A stretch of 64,000 nt of DNA, taken from NCBI RefSeq assembly GCF_011045125.1, contig NZ_JAAKZF010000023.1, forward strand, positions 16,681 through 80,680, written 5' to 3'. This DNA comes from Allomesorhizobium camelthorni. Its GTDB lineage: Bacteria > Pseudomonadota > Alphaproteobacteria > Rhizobiales > Rhizobiaceae. Positions 56,294-64,000 of the stretch are shown piece after piece. The notes below the pieces were generated by a model that was not told the DNA's origin, searched no databases, and was given only the letters and a program-made list of their open reading frames with translations. Position numbers and translations under genes: made by a program. Every line of letters begins with the position of its first letter. Position 1 is the stretch's first letter.

Positions 56294-57358
56294 TCAGCCC
56301 TTCTTCTTTTTCTTCGGCTTCCCAGCCTTGGCCTTCTCCGCAGCCTTCGACGCCGGTTTCTTCGCCAGCTTTGCCAACCGCTTCGTATAGTCGTTGTGCA
56401 GCGCGCCGGCGCCCCAGCCCTTGCCCTTGTTCTGCTTGCCCAGCGCGTCCATGATCGCGACCAGATTGTCGTCGCGGATTTTTTCGAGCTCGCGGATCGA
56501 CAGGCCATGCGCCTGCTCGTCCGATTGCGTGGCAATCAGGTCGACCAGTTCGTCATTAAATTCCGGCACGTCCATCAGCTTGGTCCACGGCCATTTCAGG
56601 CACGGCCCGAACTGCGCCATGAAGTGGCGCATGCCGGCTTCGCCGCCTGCGACGCGATAGACCTGGAACATCCCCATCTGCGCCCAGCGCAGGCCGAAGG
56701 AATAGCGCATGATGTCGTCGAGTTCCTCGACGGTGCAGATGCCGTCCTTGATCAGCCACAGCGCCTCGCGCCATGCCGCCTCGAGCAGGCGGTCGCCGAC
56801 GAAGGCCTCGATCTCCTTGCGGATCACCACCGGCTTCATGCCGATCGAGGCGTACATTTCCTTGGCGACATCGATCGCCTCCGGCAGCGTATCCTTGCCG
56901 CCGACAATTTCGACCAGCGGCAGCAGATAGACCGGGTTGAACGGATGGCCGACGACCAGCCGCTCCGGATATTTCATCGCGGTCTGCATGTCGGACGGTT
57001 TGATGCCGGAGGTGGATGAACCGACGATGGCGTTGGCCGGCGCGTGGGCGTCAATCTCGGCCAGCACCTTGTGCTTCAGGTCCAGCCGCTCCGGCACGCT
57101 CTCCTGGATGAAGTCGGCATCCCTGACAGCCTCGGCGATGGTGTTGGCGAAGGTCAGCTTTCCCTCTTTCGGCAACCCATCCGGCAGCATCTGCCTGTAG
57201 GCGCGGCGCGCACCCTTCATCACCTCGCCGACCTTTCGCGATGCCTCCGGATCGGGATCGAAGATCGAAACGTCGATGCCGTTGAGCAGCAGCCGCGCCA
57301 CCCACCCCGCGCCGATGACCCCACCGCCGATCGCCGCGGCCTTTCCAATGACGCTCAT
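56294..57358 (-). CDS. L-carnitine 3-dehydrogenase
   Basis: 354 residues. Rossmann motif IGGGVIGAGW at the N-terminus, IVGSSTSGIKPSDMQ and GHPFNPVYLLPLVEIVGG with the catalytic His/Glu pair, and the FAD/hydroxyacyl-CoA-type C-terminal helical domain EAFVGDRLLEAAWREALWL. It oxidises carnitine to 3-dehydrocarnitine with NAD+. The chain ends in a Lys/Ala-rich tail (about 30 residues, KPKKKKKG), not the fused thioesterase seen in some rhizobial relatives. It follows BKACE by 4 bases. Confidence 0.92.
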   Translation of the reverse strand: MSVIGKAAAIGGGVIGAGWVARLLLNGIDVSIFDPDPEASRKVGEVMKGARRAYRQMLPDGLPKEGKLTFANTIAEAVRDADFIQESVPERLDLKHKVLAEIDAHAPANAIVGSSTSGIKPSDMQTAMKYPERLVVGHPFNPVYLLPLVEIVGGKDTLPEAIDVAKEMYASIGMKPVVIRKEIEAFVGDRLLEAAWREALWLIKDGICTVEELDDIMRYSFGLRWAQMGMFQVYRVAGGEAGMRHFMAQFGPCLKWPWTKLMDVPEFNDELVDLIATQSDEQAHGLSIRELEKIRDDNLVAIMDALGKQNKGKGWGAGALHNDYTKRLAKLAKKPASKAAEKAKAGKPKKKKKG

Positions 57359-57362
57359 GCCC

Positions 57363-58268
57363 TTACCACCGCTTCGTCAGTTTCAACTTCTTGCGCACGT
57401 CCTCCGGGCCCATGATGCGCGAGCCCATGTTTTCGGCGATCTTCACCGCGCGTTCCACCAGCGCGCCATTGGTGGCGAGCACGCCCTTGTCGAGCCAGAT
57501 ATTGTCTTCCAGCCCGACGCGGATATTGCCGCCGGCCGCGAGCGCCACCGCGGTATAGGGCATCTGGTTGCGGCCGATCGAGAAGGCCGAAAAGATCCAG
57601 TCGGACGGCAGATTGGCGGTCAGCGCCGTCAGCGTCGCGATGTCGTCCGGCGCACCCCACGGAATGCCCATGCAAAGCTGCACCATGACAGGATCGTCGA
57701 GCAGGCCCTGGCCGTGCAGCCATTTGGCCAGCAGCAGATGGCCGGTATCGAAAATCTCGACCTCGGGCTTCACCCCGAGCGCCTGGATCTGCGCCGCCAT
57801 CGCCTTCAGCATCGGCGGCGTGTTGGTCATGACATAGTCCTGCTCGCCGAAATTCATCGTGCCGCAATCGAGCGTACAGATTTCCGGCAGCAATTTCCTG
57901 ACATGCGCCAGCCGCTCGGTGGCGCCGACCATGTCGGTGCCGACGGGCGACGGCGGCAGCGGCTGTTCCGGATTGCCGAGCGTCAGGTCGCCGCCCATGC
58001 CGGCGGTGAAGTTGATGACCATGTCGACGCCCGACTGCTTGATGAGGTTCAGCACCTCCTCGTACAGCGCGACGTCGCGCGCGCCCTTGCCGGTCTGCGG
58101 ATCGCGGACATGGATATGAGCGATCGCAGCGCCCGCATTCGCCGCCTCGATCGAAGCATCGGCGATCTGGCGCGGCGTCACCGGCACCTTGTCCGAGCGC
58201 CCGGTCGTGTCGCCGGAACCGGTGACGGCGCAGGTGATGAAAACATTGCGACTTGGGTTCAGACCCAT
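57363..58268 (-). CDS. BKACE beta-keto acid cleavage enzyme (3-dehydrocarnitine type)
   Basis: 301 residues. DUF849 marks: ITCAVTGSGDTT, AAIAHIHVRDPQTGKG (zinc-binding His pair), TLDCGTMNF and VGLEDNIWLDKGVLATNGALV. These enzymes split a beta-keto acid with acetyl-CoA; next to a carnitine dehydrogenase the product is expected to be betainyl-CoA plus acetoacetate. It is the first gene of the leftward carnitine operon and is divergent from the CdhR-like gene. Confidence 0.92.
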   Translation of the reverse strand: MGLNPSRNVFITCAVTGSGDTTGRSDKVPVTPRQIADASIEAANAGAAIAHIHVRDPQTGKGARDVALYEEVLNLIKQSGVDMVINFTAGMGGDLTLGNPEQPLPPSPVGTDMVGATERLAHVRKLLPEICTLDCGTMNFGEQDYVMTNTPPMLKAMAAQIQALGVKPEVEIFDTGHLLLAKWLHGQGLLDDPVMVQLCMGIPWGAPDDIATLTALTANLPSDWIFSAFSIGRNQMPYTAVALAAGGNIRVGLEDNIWLDKGVLATNGALVERAVKIAENMGSRIMGPEDVRKKLKLTKRW

Positions 58269-58312
58269 GGAAATCCTCCCTGTGAGCGCAAGCGCTCCTG
58301 TCTTGCGTCGGC

Positions 58313-58471
58313 GCTGCCCCTCACCCTTACCCTCTCCCCGTGAAGAACGGGGAGAGGGGGTCGCCGGCGTCGCGCCCTACCCCCTTCCCATAACGACGTA
58401 GTAGGGGAGCACCAACGTTGACGCCCCCTCTCCCCGTTCTTCACGGGGAGAGGGTAAGGGTGAGGGGCGGC
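58313..58471. repeat. Intergenic palindromic element (family C)
   Basis: Arms 58313-58358 and 58426-58471, 46 bases, complementary with one mismatch; each holds CCCTCTCCCCGTGAAGAACG followed by its own mini-hairpin. It lies in the 293-base gap between BKACE and the CdhR-like gene, where regulatory sites should be. Nothing else in the gap is identifiable. Confidence 0.9.
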
Positions 58472-58561
58472 GCCAGCCTCTGAGATCTGACGCTCAGCCT
58501 ACCGTTTCACCCCGATCATGACCGACTTGCGAAAAGCTGTTTTGCGTTTTACGAAGCCTAC

Positions 58562-59542
58562 ATGACCAAAAACGAAAAGCCGTCGATCTTTCTTCCAGAA
58601 CGCAGCCCCCTCAAGCTGACTTTCCTCGTCTTTTCCGGCTCTTCGATCATGTGCGTCGCCTCCGCCGTCGATCCGTTGCGCGCCGCCAACCGCATTTGCG
58701 GCGAAACGCTTTTCGACTGGAAGATCGTTTCCGCCGATGGAGAGCCGCCGGTCACCACCTCCGGGCTGCCGGTCGCCGTCAGCGGGCGTTTCGATCCGGG
58801 GGAAAAGGCAGACGTGCTGATCGTCGTCGGCGGCTTCGGTTCCCGGACCGAAGGCGGCCAGAAGCTGCTGTCCGGCATCCGCAGGACAGCCCGCAGCGCC
58901 CGCGCCTGCGGCGGCGTCGAGGCCGGCACATGGCTGCTTGCCCGCGCCGGCCTGCTCGAAGGCCGCGCCTCGACGACGCATTGGGAAGACATGGAGGATT
59001 TTGCCGCCGCCTTCCCCGGCGCCGACGTTCGCCCCGACCGCTACGTCATCGACGGTCCCGTCTTCACCACCGGCGGCGCATCGCCGACCTTCGATCTGAT
59101 GCTGCATCTCGTCCGCACCCGGCTAGGCATGGCCGTGGCGCTCGATGTCGCGAGCGTCTTCATCTACGACCAGGCGCGCGCCGCGACCGACGCGCAACCG
59201 CTCGTCTCGCTCGGCCGGCTCGACGGCTACGACCCGCGGCTCGCCCAGGCGATCCGGCTGATGGAATCGCATGTCGACCGTCCCCTGACGATCGCGGCAA
59301 TCGCCAAACGCGCCGGCGTCACCGCCCGCACCCTGGAGAGCATCTTCGGCAAGTCCATCGGCGAGACGCCCGGCGCCTACTACCTGCGGTTGCGCCTCAA
59401 CACCGCCCGCCGGCTGGTTCTCGACACGCGGCTGGCAATGGCCGATATCGCCGAACGCAGCGGCTTTTCCAGCGCCGCCGGCTTTTCGCGGGCGTTTTCC
59501 AAAACCTTCGGGGCAGCCCCGGTAAGAATGCGCCGGGGATAG
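58562..59542 (+). CDS. GlxA/CdhR-type regulator (DJ-1/PfpI domain plus AraC helix-turn-helix)
   Basis: 326 residues. Residues about 15-190 form the DJ-1/PfpI-like domain with LTFLVFSGSSIMCVASAVDPLR and the motif GGVEAGTWLLARAG, where the usual nucleophile Cys position reads Glu-Ala, as in regulatory members. The C-terminal AraC domain has two helix-turn-helix motifs, TIAAIAKRAGVTARTLESIF and MADIAERSGFSSAAGFSRAF. It is divergent from the carnitine operon, as in other species where CdhR responds to carnitine breakdown products. Confidence 0.88.
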   Translation: MTKNEKPSIFLPERSPLKLTFLVFSGSSIMCVASAVDPLRAANRICGETLFDWKIVSADGEPPVTTSGLPVAVSGRFDPGEKADVLIVVGGFGSRTEGGQKLLSGIRRTARSARACGGVEAGTWLLARAGLLEGRASTTHWEDMEDFAAAFPGADVRPDRYVIDGPVFTTGGASPTFDLMLHLVRTRLGMAVALDVASVFIYDQARAATDAQPLVSLGRLDGYDPRLAQAIRLMESHVDRPLTIAAIAKRAGVTARTLESIFGKSIGETPGAYYLRLRLNTARRLVLDTRLAMADIAERSGFSSAAGFSRAFSKTFGAAPVRMRRG

Positions 59543-59709
59543 CCCCTTTTCGCGTGGTTGGCTCGTCTGTTGGAGCTGCGCGAGGCAAAATGAACAAATA
59601 AGCCCGGAAAATTCAGCCAGAATCCACTATCCCACTGGAATTCAACAGACTTTTCTGTGCGTGACGCCGAAAGGGCCGGAAATCCATCCACGGGTGCGAA
59701 ACGGCGCAT

Positions 59710-60480
59710 TCACTTCTTGCGGGCGACGATCCAGTCGGCTGCGTCGGCAAGATCGGTTAAGACCGCGGTCGGCCGCGGTTCGAAGCGCGTTTCGTCGCCA
59801 GGCCGGTACTTGCCAGTGCGCACCAGAAGCGCGCTCGATAGCCCGGCGCTGAGCGCACCCGCGACATCGCCCTCGGCGTCGTCGCCGACCATGACCGCCT
59901 CCCCCGGCGGGCAATTCATGCTGGAAAGTGCTGCCTGGAAGAAGTCCGGCGACGGCTTGCCGAGGACTGTCGCCGGCCGCTGGCAGGCAAATTCCAGGGC
60001 CGCAACGAACGGTCCCGCGTCGAGGCTGAGCTTGCCGTCGGCGTCCTTGAACGCCCTGTTGCTGGCCAGCGCCAGGAAGTCGGCCCCTTGGCTCAATTCC
60101 CTAAACGCTTGATTCAACGACGTATAATCGAGCGTCTCGCCGACATCCCCGATGACGACGGCGCGCCTGCCATGCTCCGGCAGGCCCTCGAACTCCGCCT
60201 CGAGATCGGGATGAACCAGCAGATGCGGCGACAGTCCGCGGCCGGCAAGCCACTCGCGCGCCGCCCGTGCCGGCGTGAAAAGCTCATCCTCCGGCACGGA
60301 AATGCCGAAGCCGCTCAGCCGATCGAGAACGGTCCATCTCGTCGACCGCGTTGTGTTGCTGACAAAGCGCAGCGGCAGCCCCGCCTCGCGCAGCCGCGCC
60401 ACGGAGCCGACCGCGCCCGGTATCGCCCTGTCGCCATCATAGATGACGCCGGCAAGATCCAGAAGCACACCGCTGATCAT
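59710..60480 (-). CDS. HAD-type phosphatase (LHPP/HAD-IIA group)
   Basis: 256 residues from the ATG at 60480. HAD motif I is DLAGVIYDGD, where the second acidic residue of ordinary HAD enzymes is Ala, as in LHPP relatives; motif II is FVSNTTRSTR, motif III holds the Lys in VLGKPSPDF and motif IV is MVGDDAEGDV. It could remove phosphate from a small metabolite or phospho-amino acid. It lies between the CdhR-like gene (convergent) and a small unknown gene on the same strand. Confidence 0.88.
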   Translation of the reverse strand: MISGVLLDLAGVIYDGDRAIPGAVGSVARLREAGLPLRFVSNTTRSTRWTVLDRLSGFGISVPEDELFTPARAAREWLAGRGLSPHLLVHPDLEAEFEGLPEHGRRAVVIGDVGETLDYTSLNQAFRELSQGADFLALASNRAFKDADGKLSLDAGPFVAALEFACQRPATVLGKPSPDFFQAALSSMNCPPGEAVMVGDDAEGDVAGALSAGLSSALLVRTGKYRPGDETRFEPRPTAVLTDLADAADWIVARKK

Positions 60481-60543
60481 CGCCCAAGGATGGCCAAGCC
60501 GGCACTGGAGGTCAAATCCTCCCGTCCCAATTCGCACGTTGGG

Positions 60544-60777
60544 TCAAGCGGCGCGTTGGTATCCGTCGTCGCCGATCAGCGACCGCACCCTGTCGGCGAG
60601 TTTCGCCTCCAGCCGATCCTTGACGATCCGATTGAATGTGTCGGCCTCATCTATCTCCTGCCCCGGCAGCGAAAGCAGGAGATCGACGATGGAATCGGCT
60701 TCTGGCCGAGACAGCAACGCCTCGATCGCGGGCTCGCGAGGACTAATCGCATGAGGTCTTTCGTGATTCTGTCCCAT
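60544..60777 (-). CDS. Small hypothetical protein
   Basis: 77 residues from the ATG at 60777; an in-frame ATG at 60828 would add 17 residues. Mostly helical and charged (EADSIVDLLLSLPGQEIDEAD, given as pieces IVDLLLSLPG and EIDEADTFNRIVKDRLE). No signal or membrane segment. It lies between xylA and the HAD gene on the same strand. I do not recognise it; coding status is likely from its length and fit. Confidence 0.5.
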   Translation of the reverse strand: MGQNHERPHAISPREPAIEALLSRPEADSIVDLLLSLPGQEIDEADTFNRIVKDRLEAKLADRVRSLIGDDGYQRAA

Positions 60778-60902
60778 GCTCCCAATTTGGCCGTTGGAGA
60801 CGGCGCATTGAGGGCGGCATTGGGGCAATCAGGCGGCGAGCGGATGAACCTTTTTTATCGCTTTTATTACTGTGCGAGGCAACCTCCGCGCGCCGCGCCG
60901 GG

Positions 60903-62216
60903 TCACACGTAGCGGTTGACGACGTTCTCCAAGAATTCCTGCCGGCCGGACTTCGGCTGCGGGTCGAGGCCTTCCTTCAGCACCCACTCGGAAATCTGCT
61001 CCAGCGTGCGCTCGCCCTTGAGCATGGCCTGTGCGCCGGCTTGAGTCCAGCCGGCATAACGCTCTTCCAGTGGCCCCGACAGAGCCTTGTCCTCGATCAT
61101 CCGGGCCGCCGCCTTCAGCCCGCGCGCGCAGCAATCCATGCCGCCGATATGGGCGATCAGCAGATCTTGCGGGTCGAGCGACTGGCGCCTGAGCTTGGCG
61201 TCGAAATTGGTTCCGCCGGTCTTGAAGCCGCCGGCCTGGAGCACCTGGTAGTAGGCGAGCGCCATTTCCGGCACGTTGTTGGGAAACTGGTCGGTATCCC
61301 AGCCCGACTGGTAGTCGTTGCGGTTCATGTCTATGGAGCCGAAGATGCCGAGCGCGCTGGCGAGCGCCAGTTCGTGCTCGAACGAATGGCCGGCCAGGAT
61401 GGCGTGGCCCTGCTCGATATTGACCTTCACCTCCTTCTCCAGCCCGAAATCCTTCAGGAAGCCGTAGACGGTGGCGACGTCGTAGTCGTACTGATGCTTG
61501 GTCGGCTCCTGCGGTTTGGGTTCGATCAGTATCGTGCCCTTGAAGCCGATCTTCTTGGCATAGTCGACGACCATGGATAGGAATCGCCCCGCCTGCTCCC
61601 GCTCTCGCTTGAGATCGGTGTTGAGCAGCGTCTCGTAGCCCTCGCGTCCGCCCCACAGCACGTAGTTCACGCCGCCGAGCCGCTTGGTGACGTCGATGCA
61701 CGACTTCACCGTCGCGGCCGCATAGGCGAAGACTTCCGGGTCGGGATTGGTCGCAGCGCCTGCCATATAGCGGCGGTGCGAGAACAGGTTCGCCGTGCCC
61801 CAGAGCAGCTTTGTCCCGGTCTCCTGCATCTTGCCGGCGAAATAGTCGGCGATCTCGTCGAGGCGATCCGCGCTTTCGGCGAAGTTGCTGCCTTCGGGCC
61901 GCACATCGGCGTCGTGGAAGCAGAAATAGGGCACGCCGAGCAGCGAGAACATCTCGAAAGCCACATCGGCCTTGAGCTTCGCCAATTCCATCGTGTCGCC
62001 GAACCACGGCCGCTCGAAAGTCTGGCCGCCGAACGGGTCGCCGCCCGGCCAGGCGAAGGAGTGCCAGTAGGCGACGGCGAAGCGGAGATGGTCCTCCAGA
62101 CGCTTGCCGAGCACGACCTCGTCGGGATTGTAGTGCCGATAGGCGAGCGGATTGGTCGAATCCGGCCCTTCATATTTCACTTTGCTGACGTCGCCGAAGA
62201 AACCAGTGGTCATCAC
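60903..62216 (-). CDS. xylA: Xylose isomerase
   Basis: 437 residues. Catalytic His in FCFHDADV, the metal-binding Glu in [16 protein letters not shown] and the GHSFEHELA and SIDMNRND segments are in place, and length matches the class II enzymes. It converts D-xylose to D-xylulose in the cytoplasm. Its ATG overlaps the stop of xylB by 4 bases, so xylB is transcribed first. No terminator is evident after it. Confidence 0.96.
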   Translation of the reverse strand: MMTTGFFGDVSKVKYEGPDSTNPLAYRHYNPDEVVLGKRLEDHLRFAVAYWHSFAWPGGDPFGGQTFERPWFGDTMELAKLKADVAFEMFSLLGVPYFCFHDADVRPEGSNFAESADRLDEIADYFAGKMQETGTKLLWGTANLFSHRRYMAGAATNPDPEVFAYAAATVKSCIDVTKRLGGVNYVLWGGREGYETLLNTDLKREREQAGRFLSMVVDYAKKIGFKGTILIEPKPQEPTKHQYDYDVATVYGFLKDFGLEKEVKVNIEQGHAILAGHSFEHELALASALGIFGSIDMNRNDYQSGWDTDQFPNNVPEMALAYYQVLQAGGFKTGGTNFDAKLRRQSLDPQDLLIAHIGGMDCCARGLKAAARMIEDKALSGPLEERYAGWTQAGAQAMLKGERTLEQISEWVLKEGLDPQPKSGRQEFLENVVNRYV

Positions 62217-63664
62217 GAAACTCCTTTGATGGCTGGATAGAGCGCCCGGTAGCGCTCATAGGCATGCGCATAGGCGCCGCCAAGTTTAGCGTCGGGTTCG
62301 ATCGTCTCGGCTGTCGCCGGCGCGGCGCAGACCTCGTACGGATCGGCATTTTCCGCAGCGATCAGGCCAAGCCGCGCGGCGCCGAAAGCCGCGCCGAAGT
62401 CGCCGTCCGCCGGGATGTCGACGGGAATCTGCAGCGCGGTGGCGATCGACTTCAGCCAATAGCGCGAGCGGGAGCCGCCGCCGATCGCGGTCACGCGGCT
62501 GAGTTCGGTGCCTGCCTGGTGCAGCGCCTGCTGGCTGTCGCGGAAGGCGAAGGCGACGCCCTCGACCACGGCCTGCGTCAGCACCGCGCGGCTCGATTGA
62601 TGGCCGAGTCCCGCGAACGCACCGCGGATCGCCGCGTCATTATGTGGCGTCCGCTCGCCCGAAAGATAGGGCAGGAACGTGACGCCGCTAGGCGTTTTCA
62701 GCGCCTCGCCGAGTTCGTCGGTGAGTCCGCGCGCTTCCTTGCCGGTGATTTCCGACAGCCAGTTCAGCGAATCCGTCGCCGACAGGATGACGCCCATCTG
62801 ATGCCAGGCATTGGGCAGCGCGTGACAGAAAGTGTGAACCGCGCTTTCGGGGTTCGGCAAATAGGAGCCGTTGGCGGCAAACAGTACGCCCGAGGTGCCA
62901 AGCGAGACGAAGGCATGCCCGGGCCGCACCGTACCCATGCCGCAGGCCGACGCCGCATTGTCGCCGGCGCCGCCCGCAACGACCACGCTGGCGTTCATGC
63001 CCCAGCGGCTCGCGAGTTCGGAGCGCAGCGAGCCCGCCTGCTCCGTGCCTTCGACCAGCCCGGGCATTTGCCGCTCTTCGAGATCGGTGGTGGCCAGCAG
63101 TTCCGGCGACCATTTGCGTGCGGCCACATCGAGCCACGAAGTGCCAGCCGAATCGGACATTTCCGACATATGCTCGCCGGTCAGCCACAGCCGCAGGTAA
63201 TCCTTGGGCAGCAGCACCCAGCGCACCTTGGCGAACACCGCCGGCTCGTTGTTCTTGACCCAGGCGAGCTTCGGTGCGGTGAAGCCCGGAAATACGATGT
63301 TGCCGGTGATCTTTCTGAAGCGCGGATCGGCGTCCAGCTTCGCCGCCTCGGCATGGCTTCGCGTGTCGTTCCAGAGAATGCAGGGACGGAGCACCTGGTC
63401 GCGCTCGTCGAGAAGCGTCGCGCCATGCATCTGGCCGGAGAGGCCGATGCCTTTCACGGCGGCCAGTTCGGTCGCATGCTTCGACTTGAGCTCGCCGACA
63501 GCTTCTTCGGTGGCGCGGATCCAGTCCGCGGGGTCCTGCTCGGACCAGCCGGAATGGGGACGCGAGACCTCCAGCGCGCCATGGCCGGAGCCGATGACGT
63601 TCTGTCCGCCGTCCATCAACAGCGCCTTGACGCCGGACGTCCCGAGATCGAGTCCCAGATACAT
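62213..63664 (-). CDS. xylB: Xylulokinase
   Basis: 483 residues. FGGY-kinase phosphate-binding motif [20 protein letters not shown] at the N-terminus, [13 protein letters not shown], and the second ATPase segment [13 protein letters not shown]. It phosphorylates D-xylulose. The ATG at 63664 follows CCGGGAGGAATTGT. It is the first gene of the xylBA operon; the 336 bases upstream to the window edge hold a dyad (63770-63798) and no gene. Confidence 0.95.
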   Translation of the reverse strand: MYLGLDLGTSGVKALLMDGGQNVIGSGHGALEVSRPHSGWSEQDPADWIRATEEAVGELKSKHATELAAVKGIGLSGQMHGATLLDERDQVLRPCILWNDTRSHAEAAKLDADPRFRKITGNIVFPGFTAPKLAWVKNNEPAVFAKVRWVLLPKDYLRLWLTGEHMSEMSDSAGTSWLDVAARKWSPELLATTDLEERQMPGLVEGTEQAGSLRSELASRWGMNASVVVAGGAGDNAASACGMGTVRPGHAFVSLGTSGVLFAANGSYLPNPESAVHTFCHALPNAWHQMGVILSATDSLNWLSEITGKEARGLTDELGEALKTPSGVTFLPYLSGERTPHNDAAIRGAFAGLGHQSSRAVLTQAVVEGVAFAFRDSQQALHQAGTELSRVTAIGGGSRSRYWLKSIATALQIPVDIPADGDFGAAFGAARLGLIAAENADPYEVCAAPATAETIEPDAKLGGAYAHAYERYRALYPAIKGVS

Positions 63665-63769
63665 GACAATTCCTCCCGGTCAGGCCGGTTCGCCTTCCGC
63701 CCGCGACATCTTCCTCCCGCGGGCACATCTCTCATAGCAAAAAAACCGGCGCAGAAAACCGGCTGCGGG

Positions 63770-63798
63770 AGAATTTTTTCGCGGCTCGCAAAAATTCT
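63770..63798. promoter_or_regulatory. Candidate operator upstream of xylB
   Basis: Arms AGAATTTTT (63770-63778) and AAAAATTCT (63790-63798) are perfect inverted repeats around an 11-base GC-rich spacer, about 106 bases upstream of the xylB start. A direct repeat of AAACCGGC-like words lies beside it (63743-63763). Such a dyad could bind a ROK- or LacI-type xylose regulator, which is not in the window. Confidence 0.45.
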
Positions 63799-64000
63799 GG
63801 TCCGGCCACACTTTCAACGGCTTGGATGATACCCGTCCGCGCCTTGGCGGAGGCCCTCTTCCGATACTGGCATAATTATTTCCAGGACCGAACGAAGCCA
63901 AGGCCGCTCGCGGCCAGCCTGGTGGCAAAACTGCAACACCAGATTCCTAACTAGCGCTTTGCAGGCTCATTTTTTGCGCTTTGTGGTTGTGATGCACTAA

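Noticed and set aside
58520..58560. TTGCG direct repeats before the CdhR-like gene as operator
   Set aside because: Only five-base words repeat; symmetry is not good enough to claim a site.
60829..62007. 392-codon minus frame overlapping xylA
   Set aside because: Different frame on the same strand as xylA, which has the catalytic motifs; this one is Arg-rich without any family pattern.

Overview
The window is high-GC DNA, densely coded on both strands, with no transposase, integrase, tRNA, rRNA or CRISPR array. Gene content points to an alphaproteobacterium of the Rhizobiales, most like Mesorhizobium and its Phyllobacteriaceae relatives. The main pointers are a fused indolepyruvate ferredoxin oxidoreductase, xylAB, an aerobic urate-to-ureide pathway with PuuD, carnitine catabolism, several TRAP and ABC uptake systems, and many short palindromic intergenic elements. 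The genus is an inference from content; no marker gene is present.

Layout. 1-3.6 kb: 5' part of an indolepyruvate ferredoxin oxidoreductase, a lipoprotein and a CGNR-type regulator, divergent from an orphan LivH-like permease (3.7-4.6 kb). 4.7-9.6 kb: a TRAP transporter (small and large permease) facing two tandem Tat-exported binding proteins. 9.9-16.1 kb: a C26 glutamine amidotransferase, an Inh-like inhibitor, a hydroxyacid dehydrogenase, LacI, EamA, MarR and a Tat-exported intradiol dioxygenase. 16.3-21.7 kb: a CobW GTPase with a His-rich loop, a WD40 protein, two small secreted proteins, a glutamine-synthetase-like ligase and a UdgX-type uracil-DNA protein. 21.9-23.9 kb: glycerate 2-kinase and a UPF0303 protein. 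24.2-38.0 kb: a purine/ureide block with guaD, puuD, a LysR regulator, hiuH-xdhA-xdhB-xdhC leftward, and puuE/uraD fusion-GST-ureidoglycine aminohydrolase-allA-deaminase rightward. BrnT-type toxin-antitoxin pairs sit at the end of the xdh operon and beyond the ureide operon. 38.8-48.7 kb: a CocE-type hydrolase, a peptide-type ABC importer with two paralogous Tat-exported binding proteins, and a phosphodiesterase. 48.7-51.6 kb: an RTX-GH16 glycanase, an esterase and a broken NTF2-like gene. 51.7-59.5 kb: a carnitine block (CaiD-like, NDP-forming acyl-CoA ligase, acyl-CoA dehydrogenase, carnitine dehydrogenase, BKACE cleavage enzyme and a divergent CdhR-like regulator). 59.7-63.7 kb: HAD phosphatase, a small unknown protein, xylA and xylB.

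How the parts fit. Guanine goes to xanthine (GuaD), to urate (XdhABC), to 5-hydroxyisourate (PuuD), to OHCU (HIUase), to allantoin and allantoate (UraD/PuuE fusion). Ureidoglycine then goes to ureidoglycolate and on to glyoxylate plus urea (aminohydrolase, AllA). The allantoate-opening enzyme is not in the window. The hydroxyacid dehydrogenase and glycerate kinase could take the glyoxylate further, which is an inference.

The most unusual signal is a set of palindromic elements, several tens to about 160 bp long, each built from two inverted arms. Most lie between genes, but three lie inside open reading frames without breaking them: one in xdhC (162 bp, perfect 28-bp terminal inverted repeats, 54 codons) and two in the acyl-CoA ligase gene (one between domains, one forming the C-terminal tail). 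All three are read in a frame giving similar Pro/Gly-rich peptides beginning Ser-Pro-Leu. This resembles the in-frame palindromic elements known from Rickettsia and is the observation most worth following up.
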